A stretch of DNA of 64,000 nt from Citrobacter amalonaticus (lineage in GTDB: Bacteria; Pseudomonadota; Gammaproteobacteria; Enterobacterales; Enterobacteriaceae), in the NCBI RefSeq assembly GCF_001559075.2, contig NZ_CP014015.2, positions 2,728,001-2,792,000 of the forward strand, in the 5' to 3' direction. Position 1 is the first letter of the stretch, and the number at the start of each line of letters is the position of its first letter. This document shows, one piece after another, positions 1-10,872 of the stretch. The notes beneath the pieces are model-generated. The model worked only from the letters and a program-made list of their open reading frames with translations, had not been told where the DNA came from and did not search any database. The position numbers were made by a program, and so were the translations under genes.

Positions 1-2486
<2,486 letters not shown>

Positions 2487-2512
2487 GCGGCGGCATCATT
2501 TGCCCCGCTTTT

Positions 2513-2544
2513 AAAAACGGCTCCGGAAACGGAGCCGTTTTTTT
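2513..2544 (+). terminator. carB intrinsic terminator
   Basis: An 8-base perfect stem (CGGCTCCG / CGGAGCCG) closes a GAAA tetraloop and is flanked by five A on the left and a run of seven T on the right. It lies 27 bases after the carB stop and is a textbook Rho-independent terminator. Confidence 0.95.
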
Positions 2545-2736
2545 ATGCACTCAGTTCATTCCTGGAGATATATTGCGCAGAGGGACAAATTTGAATGTAA
2601 CAAGCAAGATTTGGCTCACACAAATGCGCCGCTAAGTTGCTTACTATCATTAAATCCCACAATTTAAATAGGGTCTTGTTTTGTATTTTTACGGACAGGG
2701 CATAACAAGATTTTTAATTTGTGAAATGGTGTGCTT

Positions 2737-3126
2737 ATGTGTGAAGAATATGTTGAAAAGCCGCTTTACCTGCTGATCGCCGATTGGGTGATGGCAGAAA
2801 AGCGTTGGGTAAGTGCGAAAGAGATTGCGAAGCACTTTAATATGGATCACTGCAAAGCGATCAATACCGTCTCTTATATTCTCGCTGAGGTCGGGGAGAT
2901 TAATTGCGAGACTAAGACTATCCCTAATCAACTGGAAGGTCGTGGATGTCAGTGTCAGCGCCTGGTCAGAGTGACACACATTGATCCACAGCTGTATGCC
3001 CGCCTTGGGCATAGCGCGCAGGAGAAGATGGTCAGCAAATCGCCGCGGATGTCGGCGGTGCCGCCTTCAGAACTAAACCGCGAGCAGAAATGGCAGATGA
3101 TGCTGTCAAAAAGTATGCGTCGATAA
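2737..3126 (+). CDS. caiF: Transcriptional activator of cai and fix operons
   Basis: CaiF is the carnitine-responsive activator that turns on the divergent caiTABCDE and fixABCX operons under anaerobic conditions. The 129-residue product resembles E. coli CaiF (131 residues) throughout: an N-terminal helix-turn-helix-like segment (VSAKEIAKHFNMDHCKAINTVSYIL), a cysteine-rich middle (GRGCQCQRL) and a conserved C-terminus (LNREQKWQMMLSKSMRR). I chose the ATG at 2737, which matches the E. coli N-terminus MCE; the frame also has a GTG two codons upstream. The 190-base stretch between the carB terminator and caiF is AT-rich and should hold its promoter. It contains a half CRP-like TCACA near 2616 but no full site I can support. 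A REP element separates it from convergent caiE. Confidence 0.93.
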   Translation: MCEEYVEKPLYLLIADWVMAEKRWVSAKEIAKHFNMDHCKAINTVSYILAEVGEINCETKTIPNQLEGRGCQCQRLVRVTHIDPQLYARLGHSAQEKMVSKSPRMSAVPPSELNREQKWQMMLSKSMRR

Positions 3127-3136
3127 GGTCGGTTTT

Positions 3137-3166
3137 GCCGGATGGTGCCTTGCGCCGCCATCCGGC
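3137..3166. repeat. REP palindrome between caiF and caiE
   Basis: Single REP unit with arms GCCGGATGG and CCATCCGGC around a short loop. It lies between the convergent ends of caiF and caiE, where such hairpins commonly stabilise mRNA 3' ends or aid termination. Confidence 0.9.
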
Positions 3167-3170
3167 ATGA

Positions 3171-3767
3171 TTACATGGCCGATTTAGGCTTCACCTCTGT
3201 TGTGCCCTTCAGGCGTGGCCGATTTGCTTCAACCGCCGTTAATGGCGATGTTTCCCGTAGCGATGCCCGACAGCGTACGGCGAGATCCTGATATTCCTGC
3301 GTATTCAGCCGCTTCCAGTGCAGTTCCTGTTCGCTGACGTCACGAATGACGCGGGCTGGTGTGCCGACCAGCAACTGCCGCGCTGCGCCGGTAAATCCGG
3401 CTTTGACGAAACTCATGGCAGCGACAATGCTTTCGTCGCCGATCACCGCACCGTCCATAATCACGCTGTTCATGCCGACCAGAGCGTCCCGACCTATCAC
3501 GCAGCCGTGCAGGATAGCACCGTGTCCGATGTGCCCATTCTCGCGTACCACCGTGTCCGTATCGCAGTAGCCATGCATGATGCAGCCATCCTGAAGGTTA
3601 GAACCGGCTTCAAGGATCAGGCGACCATAGTCACCGCGCAGTGAGGCGAGCGGGCCGACGTATACGCCAGCCCCCACGATCACATCGCCAATCAGTACGG
3701 CGCTGGGATGCACATACGCCTCGGGATGGACCACGGGAATTAAGCCTTCAAAGGCGTAGAAACTCAT
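3171..3767 (-). CDS. caiE: Carnitine operon protein CaiE, hexapeptide-repeat (gamma-carbonic-anhydrase-like)
   Basis: Last gene of the cai operon. The 198-residue protein is a left-handed beta-helix protein: hexapeptide repeats run through residues of about 15-150 (HPSAVLIGDVIVGAGVYVGP, GHGAILHGCVIGRDALVGMNSVIMDGAVIG). Family members bind metal through histidines such as those in HGYC and HIGHGAILHG. Overproduced CaiE was reported to raise CaiB and CaiD activity, possibly through cofactor supply; its true reaction is not established. The start at 3767 is preferred over the in-frame ATG at 3773 because the GAGGA ribosome binding site abuts the upstream ATG but sits six bases from the downstream one. 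A BIME separates it from caiD. Confidence 0.93.
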   Translation of the reverse strand: MSFYAFEGLIPVVHPEAYVHPSAVLIGDVIVGAGVYVGPLASLRGDYGRLILEAGSNLQDGCIMHGYCDTDTVVRENGHIGHGAILHGCVIGRDALVGMNSVIMDGAVIGDESIVAAMSFVKAGFTGAARQLLVGTPARVIRDVSEQELHWKRLNTQEYQDLAVRCRASLRETSPLTAVEANRPRLKGTTEVKPKSAM

Positions 3768-3789
3768 CGACATTCCTCAATTGTTTTTT

Positions 3790-3885
3790 GCCGGATGGCG
3801 GCGTAAACGCCTTATCCGGCCTACAGGACAGCGTATATTTTGCCGGGTGATGGCGTAGGCCTGATAAGCGCAGCGCCATCAGGCA
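3790..3885. repeat. BIME (two REP units) between caiE and caiD
   Basis: Two inverted REP units, one with GCCGGATGGCGGCG...CTTATCCGGC and a second with GATGGCGTAGGCCTGATAAGCGCAGCGCCATCAGGC-type sequence, fill the gap between caiE and caiD inside the operon. Confidence 0.9.
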
Positions 3886-4671
3886 TTACCGTCCTTTCCA
3901 GACCGGATCGCGTTTTTCAGCAAACGCCAGCGGCCCTTCGAACGCATCTTCGGAGTGCAGTACGGACGGATAGTGCTTCAGCACGCCGCTGCGGATGAAA
4001 CGATAAGCCTCTTCCACTGGCATTTCACTGGTCGAGCGATAAATCTCTTTCAGCGCGGCGATTGCCAGCGGTGCGCTGTTTACCAGTTGTTGTGCCAGTT
4101 CACGCGCGCTGTCCATCAGTTCCTGCTGGCTGACCACGCGATTGACGATCCCCCAGCGCAGCGCTTCTTCTGCATTCATGCGTCTGCCGGTCATGACCAT
4201 TTCGTTGACGATGGCCGGAGGCAGTATTTTCGGCAGACGCAGAACGCCGCCGCTGTCCGGTACGATCCCGAGTTTGGCTTCAGGTAGCGCAAAGCTGGCG
4301 TTATCGGCGCAAACAATAAAGTCTGCTGCCAGCGCCAGTTCAAAGCCACCGCCGAAGGCATAGCCATTGACGGCGGCGATCACCGGTTTGTCGAGATTGA
4401 ATATTTCGGTCAGGCCGGCGAATCCGCCAGGGCCAAAATCCGCGTCCGGCGCTTCTCCTTCCGCAGCGGCTTTTAAATCCCAGCCAGCGGAGAAGAATTT
4501 TTCGCCCGCACCGGTAACGATCGCCACACGCAGTTCGGGATCGTCACGGAAATTAAGAAAAACCTCGCCCATTTGAAAACTGGTTTTGGCATCGATCGCA
4601 TTTGCTTTTGGCCGATCCAACATAATTTCCAGAATCGATCCGTTGCGGGTTAAATGTAAAGATTCACTCAT
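3886..4671 (-). CDS. caiD: Crotonobetainyl-CoA hydratase (carnitinyl-CoA dehydratase)
   Basis: Reversibly dehydrates L-carnitinyl-CoA to crotonobetainyl-CoA in anaerobic carnitine metabolism. The protein is 261 residues, the same as E. coli CaiD, and is a crotonase-fold enzyme. The oxyanion-hole segment (AGEKFFSAGWDL, residues about 55-66) and the two catalytic glutamates expected in hydratases (Glu111 in GGGFELALA and Glu131 in LPEAKLG) are present. It works on CoA esters supplied by CaiB and CaiC. It sits 52 bases downstream of caiC on the same strand and is followed by a BIME before caiE. Confidence 0.96.
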   Translation of the reverse strand: MSESLHLTRNGSILEIMLDRPKANAIDAKTSFQMGEVFLNFRDDPELRVAIVTGAGEKFFSAGWDLKAAAEGEAPDADFGPGGFAGLTEIFNLDKPVIAAVNGYAFGGGFELALAADFIVCADNASFALPEAKLGIVPDSGGVLRLPKILPPAIVNEMVMTGRRMNAEEALRWGIVNRVVSQQELMDSARELAQQLVNSAPLAIAALKEIYRSTSEMPVEEAYRFIRSGVLKHYPSVLHSEDAFEGPLAFAEKRDPVWKGR

Positions 4672-4723
4672 GGTTCATCTCCAAAAATAGGATGTCTGGC
4701 AGGGGCTATTCCTGCCTGTAGGG

Positions 4724-6277
4724 TTATTTCAGATTTTTTTTGATTATTTTTCCTGAACAATTTCGGGGCAGGTCAGTTCTAATCTCCATAATTGAAGGGA
4801 CTTTAAATTTCGCCATATTTTTTTCGCAGAAGCTGAAAAACTCTTCTTCACTGAGCGTTTCACCTTCGTTGAGTACCACAAAGGCTTTTATCGCTTCGTC
4901 ACGGATCGAATCTTTAATTCCGATAACGACGATGTCCTGAATTTTGGGGTGCGCCGAAATAATATTTTCCAGTTCCACGCAAGAGACGTTTTCTCCTCCG
5001 CGCTTAATCATGTTGCAGCGGCGATCGACAAAATAGAAAAAACCGTCTTCGTCGCGATAACCGGAATCACCGGTATGCAGCCAGCCGGTCGGCTCGAGCG
5101 CTTTGGCGGTGGCATCCGGCCTGCCGTAGTACTCTTTGAAAATCGTTTTACCCGGCACGCCCTTGATGCAGATTTCCCCAATTTCACCGGCGGGCAGCGC
5201 ACGGTTTTGCTCATCGCGAATTTCCGCTTCGTAGCAAAAGCCGGGGCGTCCAATGGATGGCCAGCGTCGCTTATCACCGGGGCGATCGCCGATGATGCCG
5301 ACAATGGTTTCCGTCATGCCGTAAGAGGTCAGCAAACGCACGCCGAAGCGTTCAAGAAACGCATCTTTTTCCTGCACTGACAGGTTGAGGTAATACATCA
5401 CTTCCCGTAAGCAGTGCTCTCTGTCCAGCGGTGAGACGGGTTGAACCATCAGCGTTCTGATCATCATCGGGATGCATTCCGTGACGGTTGCGCGGTATTT
5501 ACGCACTTGCCCCCAGAAAGCGCGGGCGCTGTACTTCTCTATCAGCACAAAGGTTGCGCCCGCCGAGAAGGCGGCCATGGCGGCAGTGCACTGGCAGTCG
5601 ATGTGAAACGCAGGCATGACCGTCAGGTAAACGTCGTCATCACGCAGGGCGCATTGCCACGACGAGTAGTAGCCGGCAAAACGCAGATTGTAATGGGTGA
5701 TCACCACCCCTTTGGGGCGGGAGGTGGTGCCGGAGGTGAACAGGATCTCAGCCATGTCGTCCGTGGACAACGCAGGGGCATAACGCAATGTCGTCGGCTG
5801 TTGGTCCTTTAACGGCGCGAAATGGCTTACGTCGTCAGCCACCGGCAACGTGTCACCAATCAGACAGATATGGTTAAGCTGCGTCGCGTTTTCCTGTTGG
5901 ATCTGGCGATACATCGGATAAAAAGCGGTACTGGTTACCAGCAACTGAACGTCGCTGTTTTGCAGGATCCATGCGCTTTCGTCGCGCAGAAGACGGGCAT
6001 TGATCGGCACCATGACCGCACCTATTTTTGCCAGCCCAAACCAGCAGAAGAAAAACTCCGGGCAGTTATCCAGATGCAGGGCGACCTTATCACCTTTGCG
6101 GATCCCCAACATGTGGAAAAGGTTTGCTGTCCGATTGATTTCCTCGTTAAGCGAGGTATAGCTGTACTGGCGCACGATCCCTTCGCTGGATTCACAAATC
6201 AGCGCCGTTTTACTGCCATAAACTTCGGCCAGATCGTCCCACATCTGACGTAAGTGTTGTCCGCCAACGATATCCAT
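4724..6277 (-). CDS. caiC: Carnitine/crotonobetaine--CoA ligase
   Basis: ATP-dependent ligase that activates carnitine, crotonobetaine or gamma-butyrobetaine to CoA thioesters, priming the CaiB CoA-transfer cycle. It is an ANL-superfamily enzyme of 517 residues, as in E. coli. The P-loop-like AMP-binding motif (LFTSGTTSRPKGVV) is near residue 185, the A5 motif SYGMTET near 325, the A7 motif GWLHTGD near 400 and the C-terminal GKIIKKNLK contains the catalytic lysine region. An in-frame ATG lies seven codons upstream at 6298, but the start at 6277 matches E. coli MDI and has AGGAG upstream. It is third from the end of the cai operon, 62 bases after caiB. Confidence 0.96.
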   Translation of the reverse strand: MDIVGGQHLRQMWDDLAEVYGSKTALICESSEGIVRQYSYTSLNEEINRTANLFHMLGIRKGDKVALHLDNCPEFFFCWFGLAKIGAVMVPINARLLRDESAWILQNSDVQLLVTSTAFYPMYRQIQQENATQLNHICLIGDTLPVADDVSHFAPLKDQQPTTLRYAPALSTDDMAEILFTSGTTSRPKGVVITHYNLRFAGYYSSWQCALRDDDVYLTVMPAFHIDCQCTAAMAAFSAGATFVLIEKYSARAFWGQVRKYRATVTECIPMMIRTLMVQPVSPLDREHCLREVMYYLNLSVQEKDAFLERFGVRLLTSYGMTETIVGIIGDRPGDKRRWPSIGRPGFCYEAEIRDEQNRALPAGEIGEICIKGVPGKTIFKEYYGRPDATAKALEPTGWLHTGDSGYRDEDGFFYFVDRRCNMIKRGGENVSCVELENIISAHPKIQDIVVIGIKDSIRDEAIKAFVVLNEGETLSEEEFFSFCEKNMAKFKVPSIMEIRTDLPRNCSGKIIKKNLK

Positions 6278-6339
6278 TGCACTCCTGTCCATCTTCACAG
6301 GCGTTGCGCTAACCAGACGAGCCGGTCAGCGCGTCGCGT

Positions 6340-7557
6340 CTAGTTCTCAACTTTGGCCAGACCTTTACTGACCAGTTCCTTAATGTCTGCGTCGTTGTAA
6401 CCGATATTTTTCAGAATGGCGGCGGTATCCATGCCGTGCGACGGCATGCCACGCCAGATTTTCCCCGGGTTGTTTTTGAATTTCGGCATGATGTTTGGCC
6501 CTTTACAGGTGCGGCCATCCATCGTTTGCCACTGGGTAATGGATTCGCGGGCAACGTACTGCGGATTGCCTTCCAGTTCCGGAATGGTCAGCACTTTGGC
6601 GCAGGCGATATTCAGCTCGGCGAAACGCGCCTGTACTTCCTCTATGGTATGTGCGCCCAGCCACGCATCCAGTTTCTCTTCGACCAGCGGTCCATACGGA
6701 CACTCGACGCGGTGAATCAGCTGAGTTCCTTCCGGCACTTCCGGCGTACCGAGAATGTGGGCCAGGCCGATGTCTTTAAAGCATTCGGTGACCTGCGTAA
6801 TCCCGACCAGCTCCATCACGATGTAACCGTCGGCGCATTTATACAGCCCGCAACCGGCGTAGTAGGGATCTTTACCTTTGGTCATGCGCGGGCAAATTTC
6901 GCCGCCGTTGAAGTAATCCATCATGAAGTACTGACCCATGCGCAGCATCACTTCGTACATCGCAACATCGATGCTTTCGCCTTTGCCGGTTTCCCGCACC
7001 TTATACAATGCCGCCAGCGCGGCGGTGGTGGCCGTCATGCCGGAAAAGTAGTCGGCGGTGTACGGGAAGGCGGGCATCGGCTGGTCGACGTCGCCGTTTT
7101 GGATCAGATAGCCGCTGAAGGCCTGAGCGATGGTGTTATAGGCCGGAAGGTTGGTGTACTCCTCGGTACCGTACTGGCCGAAGCCGGACAGGTGAGCGAT
7201 AACCAGTTTCGGGTTATGTTGCCACAGGACGTCATCGGTGATTCCACGGCGGGCAAACGCCGGACCTTTACTGGCTTCAATGAAGATATCGGTGGTTTCC
7301 ATCAGTTTCAGAAACGCTTCCCGCCCTTCATCTTTGAAAATATTCAGCGAGAGCGCGTGCAAATTACGCCGCGACAGCTGCGGATAGTTCGGCTGAACGC
7401 GGATGGTATCGGCCCAGGCGACGTTCTCAATCCAGATCACTTCTGCGCCCCACTCGGCAAACATCTGCCCGGCGAATGGTCCGGCGATTTCGATCCCGGA
7501 GAAGACAACCCGCAGTCCGGCAAGCGGCCCAAAAGCAGGCATGGGTAGACGATCCAT
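6340..7557 (-). CDS. caiB: L-carnitine CoA-transferase
   Basis: Transfers CoA from gamma-butyrobetainyl-CoA or crotonobetainyl-CoA to carnitine, a class III CoA-transferase. It is 405 residues long, identical to the E. coli length. The family's catalytic aspartate is present as Asp169 in PYTADYFSG, and the N-terminal CoA-binding region (GLRVVFSGIEIAGPFAGQMFAEWGAEVIWIE) is intact. The reading frame stays open upstream to 7692, but that extension is translated BIME repeat; the ATG at 7557 with an AGGAG-type site (CAGGAGTCTTTT on the coding strand) is the true start. CaiB and CaiA are separated by a large BIME within the operon. Confidence 0.96.
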   Translation of the reverse strand: MDRLPMPAFGPLAGLRVVFSGIEIAGPFAGQMFAEWGAEVIWIENVAWADTIRVQPNYPQLSRRNLHALSLNIFKDEGREAFLKLMETTDIFIEASKGPAFARRGITDDVLWQHNPKLVIAHLSGFGQYGTEEYTNLPAYNTIAQAFSGYLIQNGDVDQPMPAFPYTADYFSGMTATTAALAALYKVRETGKGESIDVAMYEVMLRMGQYFMMDYFNGGEICPRMTKGKDPYYAGCGLYKCADGYIVMELVGITQVTECFKDIGLAHILGTPEVPEGTQLIHRVECPYGPLVEEKLDAWLGAHTIEEVQARFAELNIACAKVLTIPELEGNPQYVARESITQWQTMDGRTCKGPNIMPKFKNNPGKIWRGMPSHGMDTAAILKNIGYNDADIKELVSKGLAKVEN

Positions 7558-7576
7558 AAAAGACTCCTGATAAATT

Positions 7577-7697
7577 TGTAGGCCTGATAAGACGCAAGGC
7601 GTCGCCATCAGGCAATCGGCGCCGGATGGCGGCGTAAACGCCTTATCCGGCCTACAAAGCATTGGCCCGGTAAGCACAGCGCTACCGGGCATGTCGC
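7577..7697. repeat. BIME (three REP units) between caiB and caiA
   Basis: Three successive REP-type palindromes (ends TAGGCCTGATAA...GCCATCAGGC, GCCGGATGGCGGCG...TTATCCGGCCTAC, GCCCGGTAAGC...GCTACCGGGC) occupy the whole 144-base gap inside the cai operon. Confidence 0.9.
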
Positions 7698-7701
7698 CGT
7701 C

Positions 7702-8844
7702 TTAACGGTATTGTTTCAACACGGCGCGACCGAGCGTCAGGATCTGCATTTCATCAGAGCCGCCGGACACGCGGTCAACGCGCAGGTCACGCCAGAAACG
7801 GGTGATGCGGTGGTTGCCCGCAATCCCTACGCCGCCAAGGACCTGCATGGAGGTGTCCACCACGTCAAACGCCGCATTGGCGCAGAAGTATTTACACATC
7901 GCGGCATCACCCGAGGTGATGGTGCCGTTGTCGGCTTTCCACGCGGCTTCCAGCAGCATGTTTTTCATGGAGTTTAATTTGATCGCCATATGGGCGAACT
8001 TCTCCTGGATCAGTTGGAAACGACCGATCGTTTCACCAAACTGCACGCGCTGGTTGGCGTAGCGCGCTGCATCTTCAAAGGCGCACATTGCTGTACCGTA
8101 GTTGGTGAGGGCTACCAGGAAACGTTCGTGGTCGAACTCTTCTTTTACGCGGTTAAAGCCGTTACCTTCCCGACCGAACATGTCTTTTTCGTCCAGCTCG
8201 ACATCGTCAAAGTTGATTTCACAGCAGCTGTCCATGCGCAAACCCAACTTCTCAAGTTTGTTGACCTTGATGCCGGGTTTGCTCATGTCGACAAACCATT
8301 CGGTATAGATAGGTTTATCCGGGGAAGCGCCGTCTCTTGCCATAACCACGATATAAGGGGTGTAGGCGCTACTGGTGATAAAACACTTACTACCATTAAG
8401 ATAAACCTTACCATTTTTGCGGGTATAAGTGGTTTTCAGACTGCCAACATCCGATCCCGCTCCCGGTTCGGTGATGGCGGAGTTCCACATTTGTTTCCCG
8501 GTTCCCTGGAACGCCATGATTTTATCGATCTGCTCCTGGGTACCTTCGCGCAGGAAGGTATTAAAACCGCCCGGCAACTGATACAGCACGTAGGTGGGCG
8601 CACCGAGGCGTCCCAGTTCCATCCAGACGGCAGCGACGGTGACGAATCCGGCTTCCAGGCCGCCATGTTCTTCCGGGATCAGCAGGCTATCGATGCCCAT
8701 GTCCGCCAGCGCTTTCACGAAACGCTCCGGATACACGCTGTCGCGATCGCACTCGGCAAAATAGGCTTCCCAGTTCTCACTGGCCATCAGTTCACGAATA
8801 CCGGCGACAAACAGTTCCTGCTCATCATTGAAATTGAAATCCAT
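7702..8844 (-). CDS. caiA: Crotonobetainyl-CoA reductase
   Basis: Flavoprotein of the acyl-CoA dehydrogenase family that reduces crotonobetainyl-CoA to gamma-butyrobetainyl-CoA, the terminal step of anaerobic carnitine respiration. Electrons are thought to arrive through the FixA/FixB flavoprotein. The length of 380 residues equals E. coli CaiA. The acyl-CoA dehydrogenase signature (AITEPGAGSDVGSLKTT, near residue 138) and the C-terminal FAD/substrate region (QVLGGVGIAGNHRITRFWRDLRVDRVSGGSDEMQ) are complete. It is second in the cai operon, 32 bases after caiT. Confidence 0.96.
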   Translation of the reverse strand: MDFNFNDEQELFVAGIRELMASENWEAYFAECDRDSVYPERFVKALADMGIDSLLIPEEHGGLEAGFVTVAAVWMELGRLGAPTYVLYQLPGGFNTFLREGTQEQIDKIMAFQGTGKQMWNSAITEPGAGSDVGSLKTTYTRKNGKVYLNGSKCFITSSAYTPYIVVMARDGASPDKPIYTEWFVDMSKPGIKVNKLEKLGLRMDSCCEINFDDVELDEKDMFGREGNGFNRVKEEFDHERFLVALTNYGTAMCAFEDAARYANQRVQFGETIGRFQLIQEKFAHMAIKLNSMKNMLLEAAWKADNGTITSGDAAMCKYFCANAAFDVVDTSMQVLGGVGIAGNHRITRFWRDLRVDRVSGGSDEMQILTLGRAVLKQYR

Positions 8845-8876
8845 CTTCTAACCTCTATGTCATGGGGTAATTAGGT

Positions 8877-10394
8877 TTATTTATCTTTCCAGTGCACTTT
8901 GGCGTCTTTGATAAAGGAGAGCGTCACCATAATGTTGACGAAGAACAGCGGGCAGCCCCCGGCGATAATCGCGGTTTGTATTGGCTTCAGGCCGCCGAGC
9001 GCCAGCAGCACGATGCCAATCACGCCGACCAGCACCGACCAGCCGATACGCACCAGCAGCGGCGGCTCTTCGCCATCGCGCACTTCACGACAGGTCGACA
9101 TTGCCAGGGTGTAAGAGCAGGCGTTGATCAGCGTGACGGTGGCAATGAAACAGAGAATAAAGAATCCCCACATCGTAGCGGTGCTGAGCGGCAGAGCGGC
9201 CCAGGTTTCGATAATCGCGCGCGGCACGCCGTGATCGGCAATCAGTTGTGGGATGTTGATGATGTTTTTATCCATCAGCAGCAGGGTGTTGCTGCCCAGT
9301 ACCGTCCACAGGATCCAGGTGGAGGCCGTCAGGCCCAGCACCATGCCAAAGCACAGTTCACGCACGGTACGACCGCGAGAGATACGCGCCAGGAAGATGC
9401 TCATCTGGATGGCGTAAATCACCCACCACGCCCAGTAGAAGACGGTCCAGCCCTGCGGGAAACCGCCTTTGGCGATCGGGTCGGTGTAGAACAGCATGCG
9501 CGGCAGATACATCAGCAGCGTCCCGACGGAGTCGGTGAAATAGTTCATGATGAAGCTGGCGCCGCTGACGATGAACACCCAGCCGAGCATCAGGAAGCTC
9601 AGATAGCTGCGCACGTCACTGGCGATCCTGACCCCTTTTTGCAGGCCGCAGGCCACGCAAATAGCGTTCAGAATGATCCAGCAGGTAATGATGATCGCAT
9701 CCAGTTGTAGCGTATGCGGGATACCAAACAGGTACTGCATACATTCGGTGACCAGCGGCGTCGCCAGCCCAAGGCTGGTGCCCATCGCGAAGATCAGTGC
9801 GACCAGATAGAAGTTATCGATGATGGTGCCGAACAGCCCTTTGGCGTGTTTTTCGCCGACCAGCGGCACCAGCGTGGAGCTGGGACGAATGACGTCCATC
9901 TTGCGTACAAAGAAGAAGTAGGCGAAGGCCACGGAGAGGAAGCTATAGGTCGCCCACGGCAGCGGCCCCCAGTGGAACAGGCTGTAAGCAAGGCCAATCT
10001 CTTTCGCCCCGGTGGAGTTAGGTTCGAGGCCAAACGGCGGTGTGGAGATGTAGTAGTAAATCTCTATCGATCCCCAGAACAGCACGGCGGCAGAGGTACA
10101 GGAGGCGAACATCATGAAGATCCAGCTGGCGGTGCTGAACTCCGGTTTCTCGTCACCTAATTTCTTTTTCGCGTAGGGACCAAACACCAGCCAGAACCAG
10201 CCGATGAGCATAATGACCATATACCACTCAAATGCCCATCCCCAGACATTGGTGACATAACTGAAGACGGCATTAATAACGACGTTTGCGGCATCGAGAT
10301 CGCGTACCGTTAGCCAGCAAAGTATTCCGACTATTATTAGCGGCGGGAAAAAAACCTTTGGCTCAATTCCAGTCTTTCTCTTTTCATTTTTCAT
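8877..10394 (-). CDS. caiT: L-carnitine/gamma-butyrobetaine antiporter
   Basis: Inner-membrane BCCT-family transporter that exchanges external carnitine for internal gamma-butyrobetaine without needing an ion gradient. The 505-residue protein has the twelve hydrophobic segments of the family. The tryptophan- and tyrosine-rich substrate-binding helix (TVFYWAWWVIYAIQMSIFLARISRGRTVRE) lies around residues 315-345. It is the first gene of the cai operon and faces fixA across a 478-base control region. The start ATG at 10394 has a GGAATTCACTC leader on the coding strand, a modest ribosome binding site. Length agrees with E. coli CaiT (504). Confidence 0.97.
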   Translation of the reverse strand: MKNEKRKTGIEPKVFFPPLIIVGILCWLTVRDLDAANVVINAVFSYVTNVWGWAFEWYMVIMLIGWFWLVFGPYAKKKLGDEKPEFSTASWIFMMFASCTSAAVLFWGSIEIYYYISTPPFGLEPNSTGAKEIGLAYSLFHWGPLPWATYSFLSVAFAYFFFVRKMDVIRPSSTLVPLVGEKHAKGLFGTIIDNFYLVALIFAMGTSLGLATPLVTECMQYLFGIPHTLQLDAIIITCWIILNAICVACGLQKGVRIASDVRSYLSFLMLGWVFIVSGASFIMNYFTDSVGTLLMYLPRMLFYTDPIAKGGFPQGWTVFYWAWWVIYAIQMSIFLARISRGRTVRELCFGMVLGLTASTWILWTVLGSNTLLLMDKNIINIPQLIADHGVPRAIIETWAALPLSTATMWGFFILCFIATVTLINACSYTLAMSTCREVRDGEEPPLLVRIGWSVLVGVIGIVLLALGGLKPIQTAIIAGGCPLFFVNIMVTLSFIKDAKVHWKDK

Positions 10395-10541
10395 GAGTGA
10401 ATTCCAGGTTGAAAACGAAATTTATTTAGCGTTCCCGTTTGTTTTATTTTTGTTTATTTTTATTAAATATTTGTTGATACCCGTTTAACCTCAGGACGCG
10501 TTGGCGAGTAACTCATAATGGGTATTCGTTTTGCGGCATTC

Positions 10542-10557
10542 TGTAATCTTTGTCACA
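10542..10557. promoter_or_regulatory. CRP-like site upstream of caiT
   Basis: TGTAA-N6-TCACA, nine of ten bases of the TGTGA-N6-TCACA consensus. It lies about 150 bases upstream of the caiT start, compatible with catabolite control of the cai operon as known in E. coli. Confidence 0.7.
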
Positions 10558-10653
10558 CTTTTTGTTTGGGGCGATTTGGTGCTGATTATCTTTAAAATGT
10601 ATTGTAAATCATTGTGTTATGTTTGAGTTTGATGGGTTTTTCACCGTTTGGCG

Positions 10654-10686
10654 TTCAATATTGGTGATCTGCCAGGCAATATTGAA
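10654..10686. promoter_or_regulatory. CaiF-like operator 1
   Basis: Perfect 10-base inverted repeat, TTCAATATTG and CAATATTGAA, separated by 13 bases. The same arm sequence and spacing recur 55 bases further on. CaiF in E. coli is known to bind long inverted repeats with a 13-base spacer in this region; assignment here is by position and symmetry. Confidence 0.75.
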
Positions 10687-10708
10687 AATATTTCTTTTTG
10701 ACGCCGGG

Positions 10709-10743
10709 TTTCAATATTGGTGAGGTGCTTAACAATATTGAAA
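10709..10743. promoter_or_regulatory. CaiF-like operator 2
   Basis: Perfect 11-base inverted repeat, TTTCAATATTG and CAATATTGAAA, separated by 13 bases. It is the best palindrome in the cai-fix region. Confidence 0.78.
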
Positions 10744-10767
10744 GTTGCGAATATCAGTGTGTGACAT

Positions 10768-10778
10768 TTTCAATATTG
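10768..10778. promoter_or_regulatory. CaiF-like half-site
   Basis: A third copy of TTTCAATATTG followed by GTGA as in the two full operators, but the partner arm expected at 10792-10802 is absent. It lies about 95 bases upstream of fixA. Confidence 0.5.
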
Positions 10779-10872
10779 GTGATTATGGTTTTATTTCCGA
10801 ATTAAAGAGCGTGATATCTGTATTTAACACCGCCGATATAAATACGTTTCCTTCATGATTTCTGGAGATGCA

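Larger units (their letters stand above)
10395..10872. promoter_or_regulatory. cai-fix divergent control region
   Basis: A 478-base AT-rich gap between divergent caiT and fixA with no coding potential I can support. It contains a near-consensus CRP site, two perfect CaiF-like palindromes and one half-site, all listed separately. There is also an FNR-like half TTGAT at 10474-10478 without a good partner arm. In E. coli this region carries both operon promoters and binds CRP, FNR and CaiF. I did not fix promoter -35/-10 elements. Confidence 0.85.

Noticed and set aside
7558..7692. 45-codon upstream extension of caiB
   Set aside because: The extension is translated BIME repeat; the ATG at 7557 has a proper ribosome binding site and gives the family N-terminus.
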